Shown: positions 1 through 20,052 of the stretch, piece by piece
Layout: the number at the start of each line of letters is the position of its first letter
How positions within the stretch are numbered: the stretch's first letter is position 1
DNA from: Chrysogorgia sp. JL179-B06
Lineage: Eukaryota > Cnidaria > Anthozoa > Scleralcyonacea > Chrysogorgiidae
Length of the DNA: 64,000 nt
Assembly (NCBI GenBank): GCA_035772405.1
Contig: JAYKKM010000049.1
Span: 394,501 to 458,500 of the forward strand
Direction: 5' to 3'
Notes under the pieces: model-generated
What the model was told of the DNA's origin: nothing
Seen by the model: only the letters and a program-made list of their open reading frames with translations
The model's database searches: none
Position numbers and translations under genes: made by a program

Positions 1-407
1 GAGCAAAACATGCATGTATTTTGATTAATTTTAAATGTTTGTTCATGTTCATTTTACAAGTTGATTAACAGTATATTAATAGAACATCAAGTATTAAGAT
101 GTATTGATGCACCCCACAGTCCCAGTTATGAATAATGATTGTATTTATGAATTAATATTATGCCATAAAAGGTCCCCATCGCAGTGATAAAGCCATAAAG
201 GGCCGCCAGTGACATTAGCGAGTTTACAGACACTGCAATGTAACGATTAATGCTAAAACTGCAGTTCTTGATTATTATAAAAACGATTTTATTGCTTCAC
301 AGTTAAGATAATTATGTATAACATATTTTTTGTAATTTTTTAATGTATAACGTTTGCTTAAAAATGGGCCCCCTTTGGCCATGGGCCCCTGGTCAACGAC
401 CAGGCTG

Positions 408-444
<37 letters not shown>

Positions 445-1380
445 TCGTCAGGCCCGCGAGCATGCTTTGTTTTAACAATGTTGTTTTTTCTTGTATGTTC
501 CGACAACCGCAACAAACCGTTGTTGGTTCATCAATGGTGAACAACCATAGGAGTACGGGCAAAATTTTATAGGGGGGGGGGGCTGAGCATAAATTGCCCG
601 AATAAATTATGACGTCAATATCACTGAAGAACACGAATTGCCATCGTTTAGCCTAAGCATTATTACACATGCACGTTTTTCATTAATATATATGAACATA
701 CATTGGAAACATGTACATTGGGGGGTCCGGGGCCATGCTCCCCCGAGATAATTTTTGAATTTTTGATTCCCTGAAAATGTATTTCCTGCAATTTGAGGGC
801 ACTTTTCTCGTTTTTGCAGCCGCGGCAGTGTGCGGGATTCGAAGTATTTAATTACCGTTAAAGTAACACAGATTTTTCATATTTAGACCGCGTGGATATC
901 TCTCCTGCAACGCGCATAGGGAATGCGTTGCACGACGGCAGAAGAGAAGGACTCAAAACCAATTGTATTAGGTATATTCAAGTTGAACATACGAGATTAG
1001 GTTTAGACAACGCCCGGACCAAGGCCTGGCTATATGCCACTTTTAACCATTGCTAAACGATGAACAACAATGAAATCCCAGATTTCCCTCAATGCGAATT
1101 CGTTATAATGTCATTAAGTTGCATTCAAATATTAGAATAATTTAATACAGGACCCTTTTTGCCCGAATGACAAGACCATTTTTGCCCGCATAGAGCTAAT
1201 TTTTCGGACAACTGGGGCGGCTGCAGCCCCCAGCCCCCCCCCCCCCCCCGGCTCGTACGCCTATGTGAACAACATTGTTCGTTCAACAATATTGTTCAGC
1301 CATTATGTAGTATTTAAAATACGAGAAGGAGCGTTTTATCATATTTAAAATGCGAGCGCGCAGCGCGAGCATTTTAGATA
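1..1380. other. Intergenic, no gene supported
   Basis: No coding region is convincing here. The stretch holds a poly-C run, a dispersed repeat near 720-830 (its tail resembles sequence near 33750-33850 and 57770-57830), and AACAATGTTG-rich sequence near 465-550 and 1260-1300 that recurs at 24150-24310. Short reading frames cross low-complexity DNA and have no recognisable domain. Confidence 0.5.
409..442. repeat. Poly-C homopolymer (34 nt)
   Basis: An uninterrupted run of 34 C. It creates proline- and glycine-run reading frames on the two strands that are artefacts. Assembly length of such a run is unreliable. Confidence 0.95.
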
Positions 1381-1940
1381 TGATAAAACGCGAGTTCGAG
1401 TGTTTTAAATAGCTTCAAAAACAATTGATTGTAATCACTAGGGAGTGTACTGGTTTCTATTAGAGGTAAATTGAGTTGATGTATGAAATGCAAATTAGCA
1501 GGAATTTTATATAAAGTTCGTAAAGACTTTATATAATTTTCATGCTGATTAGTATTCATGAATTTTATCAGGTATAAAAGCCTTGCGCGTGACTAAATAC
1601 GGAAATGTGATTGGACAATTTGGTAATGAATATTAATGAGTTTTTGAAGTAGTATTTAAAACACGAGAAGTATGATAAAAATATGATAAAACGCGAGTTC
1701 GAGTGTTTTAAATAGCTTCAAAAACAATTGATTGTAATCACTAGGGAGTGTACTGGTTTTTATTTTCGATTAGAGTTAATTGGGTTAATGTATGAAATGC
1801 AAATTAGCAGGAATTTTATATAAAGTTCGTATAGAGACTTTATATAATTTTCATGCTGATTAGTATTCATGGATTTTATCAGGTATAACCGGAAATGTGA
1901 TTGGACAATTTGGTTAATGAATATCAATGAGTTTTTGAAA
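1381..1940. repeat. Two direct copies of a ~300-bp unit
   Basis: The sequence starting TGATAAAACGCGAGTTCGAG at 1381 starts again at 1684 and stays alignable for about 260 nt, giving a period near 303 bp. Copy 2 lacks a short GCC-TTGCGCG-containing stretch near 1580. Function unknown. It lies just downstream of VWA gene copy 1. Confidence 0.85.
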
Positions 1941-2156
1941 GCGTTGTTACAGTATTGTTCAGCCAACATGCTGTAACAACTTGTGCGATTTTTACCTGTG
2001 TATATCACTGACAAGCATTTATCCAATCATTACACATTTTTCGTCGAATAATATAACTACAGAAACATAAATTGTTTAATGTTCTATGTTTTATAAATTG
2101 TTTTATGCTTAAAATATCAGCCGACCAACGTTGAACGGAAATATTATACCTGGGCT

Positions 2157-10240
<8,084 letters not shown>

Positions 10241-10293
10241 CGCGATGTTGACTTGAGATGTCTTCTTTCACCGCACTCTCTGTGACGCAGCTC

Positions 10294-10299
10294 TTTATA
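10294..10299 (-). promoter_or_regulatory. TATA box, VWA gene copy 1
   Basis: TATAAA on the minus strand, about 55 nt above the chosen ATG, inside upstream sequence conserved with copy 2. Upstream similarity to copy 2 fades near 10350. A GAACTTGTTC palindrome lies at 10325-10334. Confidence 0.65.
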
Positions 10300-10379
10300 A
10301 ACTGTACGAAAGTGATCACGACAGGAACTTGTTCTAGAATTACAATTAATCCTCCTGTCTCAGTCAGTGACCCTGTATT

Positions 10380-10850
10380 AAGTGCGGTTATACAATAACC
10401 AAGGTTAACAGCCAGGTAACCGCGCGCCGCATAGGCGAAACGTCACTGCGCCACCATCCTCAGTCTCATCAAAGTTGCCCAATTGGAACAGCTAGGAGAA
10501 CCGAGTTACAACCAACTACCAAGCAAGGACAAAGGAGGTCCAACCACGACAAGACATACAACAGGAACTCCCGGCGCACATTCAGGTAGGCTGTTTGCCC
10601 CGAGGTTTCGCGCAACTACGGGCGATGGCCCAGCATCGGCCCCCAATGCTGCATCGGACGGTGAAAACGCCTGGACAGATGCAGTGGTTTCACTCGAATC
10701 AGAGACCATCACGAGTCGAGGTCCATTCCACGTCAGGTTCTACCTTCAAACGAAAAAGGTCACCGGAACGCCTCTCCCATTTGCGCAGTAACCTAACGGT
10801 CAACGGCACAATCACCCCGAAAACATTAACACTAACATTACTTGTAGTTC
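10380..10850. other. Intergenic, unclassified repeat-like DNA
   Basis: A GGTTATACAATAACCAAGGT motif here recurs at about 20821-20840, so part is dispersed repeat. Overlapping frames are open on both strands but no domain is recognised. Confidence 0.4.
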
Positions 10851-11662
10851 TCAATTGGGGTTCAATTTATCACGGGCATTCTGTGTCCCCCTCCCGCGAT
10901 ACTAATTGAAATGTCAGCGGTCAGCGAAGAAAGAACTATTGCGCGTTTTGCCGCGGTTTAAAGTGTATCCGTTCGATGCAAATACCAATGAATGCATAAC
11001 TGAAAAAGTCTGACGCTGAGCTAGAATTTGGAAGAACCTTCAGGGCATTAGAAAAGAAGGAAATTATTGTTTCGGTCACATCAACAGTTTAAACAATGAG
11101 AAGGTAAAGACCTTAACGTCTACAAGTATTGTTTGGTCTGAAAGCCACGACTAAGAGTCTAAGACAAGGATCATAGACGATATATGAAAAGTTCCGCTAT
11201 TGTGTGTTGTTACTGTACTTATTATTTAATTATTTAATAAAATACTGCTAAGGGAGCGTTCATAATTTATTTAGTGTGTGTAATTTACGCTAAATTGTAG
11301 AATACCCGTCCACTTTCGCTATTTATTTTGTATCTGTTGACAAGTTCGTTATATACAATTGTGACCCCATTTTCTTAGCCTGCGTCGCATCCGGCCGTTT
11401 GAAACACGATATAGTCCGTCTCATCGTGTTTCAAACGGCCGGATGCGACGCAGGCTACATTTTCTTGGCCAAACAAACTTTAAAAAATCAGATTAAAAGT
11501 AATTTACTTATTTATCCATATTATATGATTGAAATTATATAAATAAAATTATAATAGCAGACGCTGAATAGCACTTACGCGATAACCGCTGACATTTCAA
11601 TTAGTATCGCGGGAGGGTGACACAGAATGCCCGGGATAAATTGTACCCCTTCTCAATTGGCA
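10850..11662. mobile_element. ~810-bp element with ~75-bp terminal inverted repeats
   Basis: Arms at about 10850-10925 and 11583-11662 are inverted copies (ATACTAATTGAAATGTCAGC core near 10899). The interior is AT-rich without a transposase. A smaller hairpin element has inserted at 11380-11457. Confidence 0.75.
11380..11457. mobile_element. 78-bp hairpin element (TAGCCTGCG...)
   Basis: Perfect arms of about 33 nt starting TAGCCTGCGTCGCATCCGGC around an ~11-nt loop, flanked by CATTTTCT on both sides (8-bp target duplication). It lies inside the TIR element 10850-11662. Confidence 0.8.
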
Positions 11663-12119
11663 CTCTCGACGCACTCTTTGGCGCACACACCAGTAAATCA
11701 ACAATCGAGAAACGCAATTACTCGCACATCCGGACCGCGCCAAAGCTATAATTATGTTTCTCGTGCCTGATTGGCTTATTTTTGCATTCCAAGCTTTTTA
11801 GATATTTGATTTGTAAGTATGTGATCACCGGAATATGCGAAGGTGTTGTAAGCTGCCCGAGGTGATAGACGAGTATTCGCGCACGAAATAGAAACAGAGT
11901 CAGAGTTCTTGGGAATCAAAAACACCACGGTTCCTAACAGCCAAAGAATATAGAATTCGGCGACATTGGCCAAGCGATAGCAAATGAGTGTCGATTTAAG
12001 TGCAGTATACACTGCGAGATACCGTCATTATTAAGCTATGATCGAAAGGGAAAGATAGACCCTAGATGAGCCGCTACCAATTCGGTTTGCATGTGCTTCC
12101 TGTGAATGAGGCCAAAGTG

Positions 12120-12430
12120 AATAATTTGCATATCGCAACTAGTGTTGCCTGCAGTCGCTAGCTGTTGCTCCAGTCGACATTCATTTGCTATCGCAGTGTG
12201 TATGGTTCAGTCGCTAAATCACGCTACCTATCGCCGTGTGTGGCTTTCAGTCGCTAATTCTCGATTTATTTGCTAACACATTGCCACGAAATGTCGCCAA
12301 ATTCGATATCCACTTGCTATCGCAGTTTGTCGCCCTCAGTAGCGAAATCGCGATGTCCATTTGCCAGCGCATCGTGTTGCTTTCAGTCGTTTGATCTCGA
12401 TGTTCCTTTGCTATCGCATTGCCGATGTTG
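12120..12430. repeat. Degenerate ~55-60 bp tandem repeat
   Basis: Variants of TTTGCTATCGCAGTGTGT and CAGTCGCTAAATC alternate five or six times with many substitutions. No coding signal. Confidence 0.55.
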
Positions 12431-12520
12431 GTAGATCCCACTCGCACGCATGTGTGGTCGCGGTAACAAGCCAGGCCCCTTATTTTTACAGGGAAATGGT
12501 TGCATGGCTAAGTACAACAT

Positions 12521-13447
12521 TCAACCCCGTGAAGTTAGCTGCCAATTCGCCAGCTGCCAATTCGCTGCCAATTCAACACCACTCTCCCGCGCCTCTTATA
12601 ACTCGTTCAGACCAACTATATTTCCAAATAAGCAATACATATAAACTATCAAAACACTCACATTCAAAATAAACTTCAATGAACTTTATTGAACACGACA
12701 AAAGAACTTTTAAAGCGCTCAGACAATCCCCGCCATTTCACATTAGCGTGCGCTTCTTGACTCGGTGACAGACCGGCGAATCTGTTCCATATTATTTTCT
12801 GCTCGGTAGCTGAGAAATCTGAACACACCATTCGATTTCCTATACAATTCTGCGTACAATGATATGCAACAGGTCCTTTCAATATTTAAACTACTATTTT
12901 ATTTGATTTTTTCAACTTCCGTCATAAAGCGCGCGCTTCTTGACTCGGTGACAAACCGGCTATAATCTGTTCCGTATTATTTTCTGCTCGGTAGCTGAGA
13001 AATCTGAACGCACCATTCGATTCCCTATACAATTCTGCGTACAATGATATGCAACAGGTCCTTTCAATATTTAAACTACTATTTTATTTGATTTTTTCAA
13101 CTTCCGTCATGTAGCGCGCGCTTCTTGACTCGGTGACAGACCGGCGAATCTGTTCCATATAATTTTCTGCTCGGTAGCTGAGACATCTGAACACACCATT
13201 CGATTCCCTATACAATTCTGCGTACAATGATATGCAACAGGTCCTTTCAATGTTTAAACTACTATTTTATTTGATTTTCTCAACTTCCGTCATGTAGCGC
13301 GCGCTTCTTGACTCGGTGACAGACCGGCTAATCTGCTCCAGATTATTTTCTGCTCGGTAGCTGAGAAATCTAAACACACCATTCGATTCCCTATACAATT
13401 CTGCGTACAATGATATGCAACTGCAACAGGTCCTTTCAATATTTAAA
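12521..13447. repeat. Left arm: tandem ~185-bp satellite units
   Basis: Each unit contains CGCTTCTTGACTCGGTGACA, TTTTCTGCTCGGTAGCTGAG and ACAATTCTGCGTACAATGAT. Units begin near 12751, 12932, 13117 and 13301. Short frames reading through them are artefacts. Confidence 0.85.
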
Positions 13448-13499
13448 CTATGGCACATCGGGTGACAACGATCCATTTCCGTCTCCTTCCTGTCAACAG

Positions 13500-15300
13500 A
13501 AAACGACCCAATATTGAAACAGTTTAAAACGGAACACGATTGACCACACGGTGTACTAAAGCATGAAACACACTTTCCATCAGAGATTTAGAAGTTAAAA
13601 ATCTTTCCTTTAATATATACTAGTGAAACATGCCCGAATTTGAGGTGGGGAAGGGGGGAATGCCCCCTTCGAAATTTGCTCAGGACATGATATGGAAAGA
13701 GCAAAAAATTTCAGCCGATATTCGAAAAATAACATTAAAATAATTTCAATAAACATTTTTGCGTCATAAGTCTTGAAATGCCTACCCTGGGTGCCAGAGG
13801 TTCTTCCGCGCTCGATTACGGGCGGGAAAGGCGGACGTGCGGGCGATGCCTGAACCTAACTAAAACCGCTGTGTAAACCTAACATGAAGTAGCTACTTAG
13901 AACGTAGTGTAAATCGCTGCGGCTCGTAGTGTAGGCTTTCGTTTTCGGAAAACGCTGCTATTTTTCGCTACTTTACTTACCGTTGTTTTCGAAAGGTAGA
14001 ATAACGTTGGCTGTTAAAATGACGTTGCATAACCTTCAGAATTCTTTAATATATCGTCTCAAAACTCAGGAAATAGCATTTCAGAGACTCTGTATTTCAA
14101 AATTTTCCCAGGCGAATGCCCCCGGGCCCCCCTAGCAGGTTCTCGTCTATGGCGCTCGCCCCCTGTCCTTAAAAGCTCGCTACGGGACTGTGAATATATA
14201 TATATATATAAATATATATAATATATATATCGCAGTTTGAGCACTTTGGTGACTCCACAATGCAATCCAACAATGTGTAGCCGTACATAGTGGGTCCCAA
14301 GTCCACAGTTACCATAAAGCGATTATGGTGATAGCCGGTAGGGCACATTGTATACTTTCATGTAAATATATATATATATATATATATATAAAAACCATGA
14401 TCAAGAATGAAATATAGATATATATATATATATACAAACTTTTCGTGAAAAATGGAACCCTGCCGCGGCGAGACTATCACCCTCGCTTCGTTCGGTCGCT
14501 TCGCGACCTCACTTGCGATGTATTAAGCGGTATATTCGGGAAAAATTGCCTTGTCATTCATTCAAAAGGGTATTGTCATAAATCTTAAATTAAATCTATC
14601 TTTTTATCATAGCACTTATTCACACAAGACGCTGGAAAATGTCTATGTTATAAATATATATCGGAACTCAAATCACTTTTGATACACGTCACTCTTCATC
14701 GTATCACAATTAAATATAGCATATCCGGCAAGGCAATAAATAAATGCATGGCATAACAATGGGCTCCAGCTTCATGTAAAACAGTATCGATAAATTTTAA
14801 GATGTCATAAAATACCTACCTTTGTCTTTGATTGTGCATTGCCACGCACGTTTCCAAAGTTCTTATTCCAGATGTTGTAAACTTTTTTAATCAAGTGTTT
14901 TTCAGATCAGTTCCAGACAAAATAATTTCCCACGTTTAATCTAAAGCATCGTAAAATGCTAAGACGTCGTAACGCATGCAAAGTAACGGAAATCACACCC
15001 ACGGTGAAAAGAGAAAAAATAACAAATGATTCAACATAAATATTAAAACTAGAAACTACTATCGCAAGTGAAGTGCTGCCTCATTTCAAAGAAATTCCAA
15101 TATTTTACAAGACAGATTGGCGACGTAAAGAGGTGCGGGTAGAACCGTAGGGGAAACTGCTTTGTTATCGCAATTATGGTCACAAATTTTTTTCAATCAT
15201 CAATAATTAATTACCAAAGCTTGATAAACCAAAAAACAAAATCGAGAAATACCAGGTTATTTATTTCTTCGACGGTTATTAGCACCTGTTAGCACACATC
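13500..15300. other. Interior of Foldback-like element, no gene seen
   Basis: AT-rich DNA with short (TA)n blocks at 14194-14230 and 14363-14390, and the inverted 90-bp dispersed unit at 14274-14364. Nothing coding is supported. Confidence 0.5.
14274..14364. repeat. Inverted copy of the 7687-7773 dispersed unit
   Basis: Reads GTAGCCGTACATAGTGGGTC to GTATACTTTCATG, the complement of the copy in the VWA intron, with TA repeats on both sides. Confidence 0.75.
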
Positions 15301-15303
15301 CCT

Positions 15304-15522
15304 TCAGATGTTCCCTTCAGATGTCTTAAAAATTGCAACAGTGTTGCAATCAACAGTTAGCAAGCAATGTTGATAGTTTAACCGAGACTCCAAAAATAGA
15401 TTATTGAGTGCATTTTCAAAAAAATAAGGTGGATTGTTAGTTGCCATAAACCAATCACCGGCAAATGGGTCACTATATTGCAAAGAATACATTTTATCAG
15501 AGCAAAAAGGTTTTATTAACAT
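15304..15522 (-). pseudogene. Decayed mobile-element ORF fragment (CNTVAIF domain)
   Basis: The frame has YSLQYSDPFAGDWF and a distal LTVDCNTVAIFKTSEG. From memory this resembles a cysteine-protease-like domain found in cnidarian mobile-element proteins, but I cannot verify the family. It ends at a 13-bp local duplication (CCCTTCAGATGTT) that brings in a stop. It probably belongs with the fragments at 16186-16667. Confidence 0.35.
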
Positions 15523-15683
15523 AATTTCTTATACAAGTATAAAGGTTATTTCCAACACACAATGTGACATTTAGGAATGATGAATCCCATGCATTAATGT
15601 TTATTTGATAATGTATTATTGCACATTTTGTTTAAATTGTTTTGTATGGCTTGTCTAAAATCAGCACAAATCGTTTTACTTGG

Positions 15684-16198
15684 GTCAATAACATCCAACC
15701 TCGTACCCAGGGCATTTTGCCTCCACGGTGGAAGGTCTGCGAAAATGGCCCTGGGATCGGCTGGTCACATGACACCCAGAATTTCTGGGTGTTTAGATAT
15801 GATAATTTTTGTGGTCTTTGTTCCATTGCCTTTGTCTACTTTATTGACCTTGTCTACTTTATTGACCTGAACAATTGAAAAATAATCAGAGTTGTTCATG
15901 TCAGCATTTGTCGGCATAAAAGCAGCTAACAAGATTAATAATTTACCATACATCCATGGTTATCTCTTACAAAAGGTATGAAGAAGCATATATCCAATTT
16001 AGTGAAAGTTATCACTTCTAATTTGCTGTACAATTTAAAGACAGCATTCAGATTTAGATGAATAAATTATACTCGGCTGAATTAATTGGAGTTTTATGAC
16101 AAGCCAATCGCATTATAGAATGGACCAGCCGATCCCAGCGGGACATTTTCGCCGACCTTCCACCGTGGAGGCAAAATGCCCTGGGTCCAGGATGTTCT
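15684..16198. mobile_element. ~515-bp MITE with inverted ends (ACCCAGGGCATTTTGCC)
   Basis: Ends at about 15684-15765 and 16115-16198 are inverted copies containing CCAGGGCATTTTGCCTCCAC and GATCGGCTGGTC-type sequence. It splits the minus-strand mobile-gene remnant directly after a 2A-like motif. Confidence 0.65.
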
Positions 16199-16667
16199 TC
16201 GACATCATTTGCCATTCTCAACAACAGAGCAACAATAACATACACATTGTAACATGATATTCACTATCACTTGCTGTTGGAAAATATAAATATACACTGA
16301 AGTAAAATATTTGCATCAATATTAGTAATACCATAGTTGTTACCAGTAGCGAAACTGGCCGTAGCAACTGGTCATGTTATGACTGAATATGTAAATCGTT
16401 TAAAAATTTGCATACTGGTTGTATGTAATACAACCAACTGAATTAACATCAATGTTGTTCCAGAAAAGATTATATCTATTCTTCGAGTGGTCTTGAATCC
16501 TGTTTGATTCTTACGTTGTTGTGTCCACCAATTCGGGCACGATATTGATCGATTGTCACTCCCATTTCAGGTAAAGTAATGACAAGGTTTTTCTCTGCAC
16601 AGATGTAAGTTTGTTGAGCAACAGGCACAAACCTTCGTTTGTAAATATTGAGTATTGTCTTTGGCAA
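16186..16667 (-). pseudogene. Mobile-element ORF start: YRARIG segment and 2A-like motif
   Basis: Two adjacent minus-strand pieces: MGVTIDQYRARIGGHNN near 16500-16570, and a hydrophobic stretch then NDVEEHPGP at 16186-16212. The second fits the 2A ribosome-skipping pattern D-V/I-E-x-N-P-G-P except for H in place of N. Leader peptides with 2A motifs are known in non-LTR elements of marine invertebrates. The remnant is broken by stops and by the MITE. Confidence 0.4.
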
Positions 16668-16799
16668 CTGTCAAATGTCACCGGCTTCGCTAGGTTTGAT
16701 TTTAACGAGCACAATGACTTCGTTTGATTTGAGTTGCGTGTACACACGAGACAAACAAGAAAAACTAAGTACACAGAACTATCTTTATAATTACCTTGA

Positions 16800-17985
16800 A
16801 AACAGAATATCTCCTCACTGAACCGAACTCACCTCATGGCGTTCAGGGCGTTGCGTGATCAGAAAATACCATGTTCGTGGTGGCGTTGACAAGTTCCGAA
16901 CATTAATTCCGTACAAATTAACTTCCGTGAAAGGAGTAGCAAACTAAACTACGTCACAAAACGTCATACGTTGAAACGTCATACGTTGACTATACATAGG
17001 TGCGGAAAGAGGTCTGGGCACGAGACTCTTTAGTGTGCTGCCTACGGCAGCAATGAAAAACTATATTAATTATCAGAGGGGTGATTGTGAGACCTCAAAG
17101 AATCATGGGATACAATACACCACGCGGCCATTTCGAAATATTCGAACGCAAACTTGGAGTTTCTTGGTTCAATTTGATCGTTATATTTCGATATTTAATT
17201 TGAATTTCTTGGCTGTAAATGGGCTGGTCGAGGCTGCGACCTAGCATTTGTTAATTTGCACTGAAAATATTATCCCATAGTCGAGCTCCAGTAAAACTAA
17301 GACATTTTTAGTGTCATTTTCTGCCAGTCGTGGAAAATAAAGTTTTATATCCGAATTAACACCAAAAGTTAGAGCCGAAAAGGACCAGCTGATCTACTAA
17401 CGATCTTTATACTGAGCTCTATTAATTGGAGTGGCTTGACATAATTTTAAAACTGAATCTCGCTCCCATGCGCTTGCAATAATAATAAGCATACCGGCAG
17501 GAAAATCAGTGTTCAGTTGTCCTTAATACAGATAACGATCAACCGCCAAATCAAACAAGTACGGACGAGAGTGCAAAGTCCAAGCATGAACTTGGTCGAT
17601 AAATAAAGACTAATCAAATTTCTCACGAAGCCTTTCGGCTATGGGACGTAAACAACAACTAAAAATCGTGTGATGATTGAGCACCGGACCCTGGGTTTTC
17701 CAATTTAGCCGCCACGTAGATAATGCATGGGAACTTTTACCAAACCTACCTGCCTACATCATAAATCATAATAACACTTCACTGTCATGGATTCAGCCAT
17801 CAACAATGTAACCCTAAAAGCCCTACCTTCGTCTCAGTTATGTTTAACTAACTCCAAGATCTTTTAATTCAACCATAAAGACAACACTAATAACGAAATA
17901 GTCGGCAAACCGCAGTAATTGTTGGATCATGGATGTAACTATAACAATAAATAACTTAACAAAGGTCATAGTCTTCCTTCCAACT
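16800..17985. other. Interior of Foldback-like element, no gene seen
   Basis: The CATACGTTGA-type motif occurs twice near 16970 and a TTAATTGGAGT segment near 17420 repeats one at 16083. No domain-bearing frame is found. Confidence 0.4.
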
Positions 17986-17989
17986 AAGG

Positions 17990-18957
17990 TCTGTCACCGA
18001 GTCAAGAAGCGCGCTATACTTGACGCCAGTTTAAAAAAATCAAATAGTAGTTTAAACATTGAAAGGACCTATTGCATATCATTGTACGCATAATTGTATA
18101 GGGAATCGAATGGTGTGTTCAGATTTCTCAGCTACCGAGCAGAAAATAATCTGGAGCAGATTAGCCGGTCTGTCACCGAGTCAAGAAGCGCGCGCTACAT
18201 GACGGAAGTTGAAAAAAATAAAATAAAATAGTAGTTTACACATTGAAAGGACCTATTGCATATCATTGTACGCAGAATTGTATAGGGAATAGAATGGTGT
18301 GTTCAGATTTCTCAGCTACCGAGCAGAACATAATCTGGAGCAGATTAGCCGGTCTGTCACCGAGTGAAGAAGCGCGCGCTACATGACGGAAGTTGAAAAA
18401 AATAAAGTAAAATAGTAGTTTAAATATTGAAAGGACCTGTTGCATATCATTGTACGCAGAATTGTATAGGGAATCGAATGGTGTGTTCGGATTTCTCAGC
18501 TACCGAGCAGAAAATAATCTGGAGCAGATTAGCCGGTCTGTCTCCGAGTCAAGAAGCGCGCGCTACATGACGGAAGTTGAAAAAAAATAAAAAATAGTAG
18601 TTTAAATATTGAAAGGACCTGTTGCATATCATTGTACGCAGAATTGTATAGGGAATCGAATGGTGCATTTAGATTTCTCAGCTACCGAGCAGAAAATAAT
18701 CTGGAGCAGATTAGCCGGTCTGTCACCGAGTCAAGAAGCGCACGCTAATGTGAAATGGCAGGGATTGTCTGAGCGCTTTAAAATGTTCTTTTGTCGTGTT
18801 CAATAAAGTTCATTGAAGTTTATTTTGAATGTGAGTGTTTTGATAGTTTATATGTATTGCTTATTTGGAAATATAGTTGGTCTGAACGAGTTATAAGAGG
18901 CGCGGGAGAGTGGTGTTGAATTGGCAGCGAAATTGGCAGCTAACTTCACGGGGTTGA
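17990..18957. repeat. Right arm: inverted satellite units
   Basis: Mirror of the left arm, with units around 18000, 18175, 18357, 18538 and 18720, ending in GGCAGCTAACTTCACGGGGT at the tip. Confidence 0.85.
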
Positions 18958-18959
18958 AC

Positions 18960-20045
18960 ATTCCAGGCAAAATAATTACTCAGGCTCGCCCCTCATCGCG
19001 GGTTTTCCGCCTCGCGGGTTTTCAGCCTCCCGAATATAACCCCCTCCCCCAAACAACCGTCTGCTACGCAGGCTAGTATAGGCGCCGCGACGACGGCCGC
19101 AGGTATCCCGGACCACCTAACCAAGACACTAGGGCTTTATCAAGTATACCACTTCCGATCATATTGGAAGGCGTGGCAAACAATTTGACACAGTGACGTA
19201 CCACAACGAGTATTCAGTCCCACAAAGGTCCGCTATATGCGTACATGTGTCTGCGCCAATCCCAGCGCTGTGGGAATCTTGTCAAAAAATGAATTTGAAA
19301 TCAAGCTTGGTTTTCGATCATCGATGCCTATGGACAATATAGCCTCCTCCGCAGGCAACTCTGTGGCTTCTTTTTCCCGAGTCAAATAGCTTCCAACGCT
19401 GTTTTGGCCAATCCCTTCACAATCCCTATACTTCCCTGCAATCCCAACGAAACATTGCTCGTACAGCGTTATAGCTCGATAAGACTCGGATAAAAGAAGC
19501 CACAGAGTTGCCTGCGGAGGAGGCTATGGACAATAGGCCTTTATGAATTGTGGCGACGAAAATATATATTATTATTATTATTACATACCAAGTGTCAACC
19601 AAGTGTCAAATTTCATGTTTTCTTGCGTCTCATTGAGCGAGAGCGCCAGACGATTTTACTCTGTCTGACGCCAGACGGTTAATTTACTTCGATTACTCGA
19701 TGTTTTTGTCTTCCTAAGAGGTGGAATGTGGGTCCTTTAAAGACGGTTGCTGCGCCCAACGAGGTAAAACCTTTTGTCAATATAACGCACAAAAATGGTG
19801 GGAGCTTACTATAAGTCATGTTTAAAATAGTTACCATTTAACTTTGATATCAGCATTAGCATGCGAGCAGGCTCATCGCAGGCTATATCAGCATTGCAAT
19901 TGACTTTCTTCGAAAATGGCGAGGAAATAGAAACAGTCACACTACTGCACACATTATAGGTCAGCGGTTACACCAACAAGTTAACAGAACCACAGGAGAT
20001 TTTAAGGTCGTAAAGTATATCGCGGCTCTGCTGCCGCCAATTTAC
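18960..20045. other. Intergenic, no gene supported
   Basis: Contains the hairpin element at 19340-19526, a short TTA repeat near 19567 and otherwise unassigned sequence. Confidence 0.45.
19340..19526. mobile_element. 187-bp foldback with 9-bp target duplication
   Basis: Ends TAGCCTCCTCCGCAGGCAAC and complement, arms about 36 nt. TGGACAATA sits directly at both sides (19331-19339 and 19527-19535). Confidence 0.8.
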
Positions 20046-20052
20046 CTGGGTG

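Larger units (their letters stand above)
12521..18957. mobile_element. Foldback-like 6.4-kb element with satellite-built inverted arms
   Basis: Inverted arms of roughly 0.95 kb (12521-13447 and 17990-18957) share, in mirror order, a unique outer segment (TCAACCCCGTGAAGTTAGCT at the tip) followed by about four tandem ~185-bp units. Long inverted arms made of tandem repeats are the hallmark of Foldback-type elements. The interior (about 4.5 kb) carries decayed mobile-gene fragments and MITEs, not an obvious transposase. No exact target duplication was found. Confidence 0.7.

Noticed and set aside
10483..10909. Overlapping plus frames of about 100 codons
   Set aside because: GC-rich stretch open on both strands, no recognisable domain, adjoins dispersed repeats.
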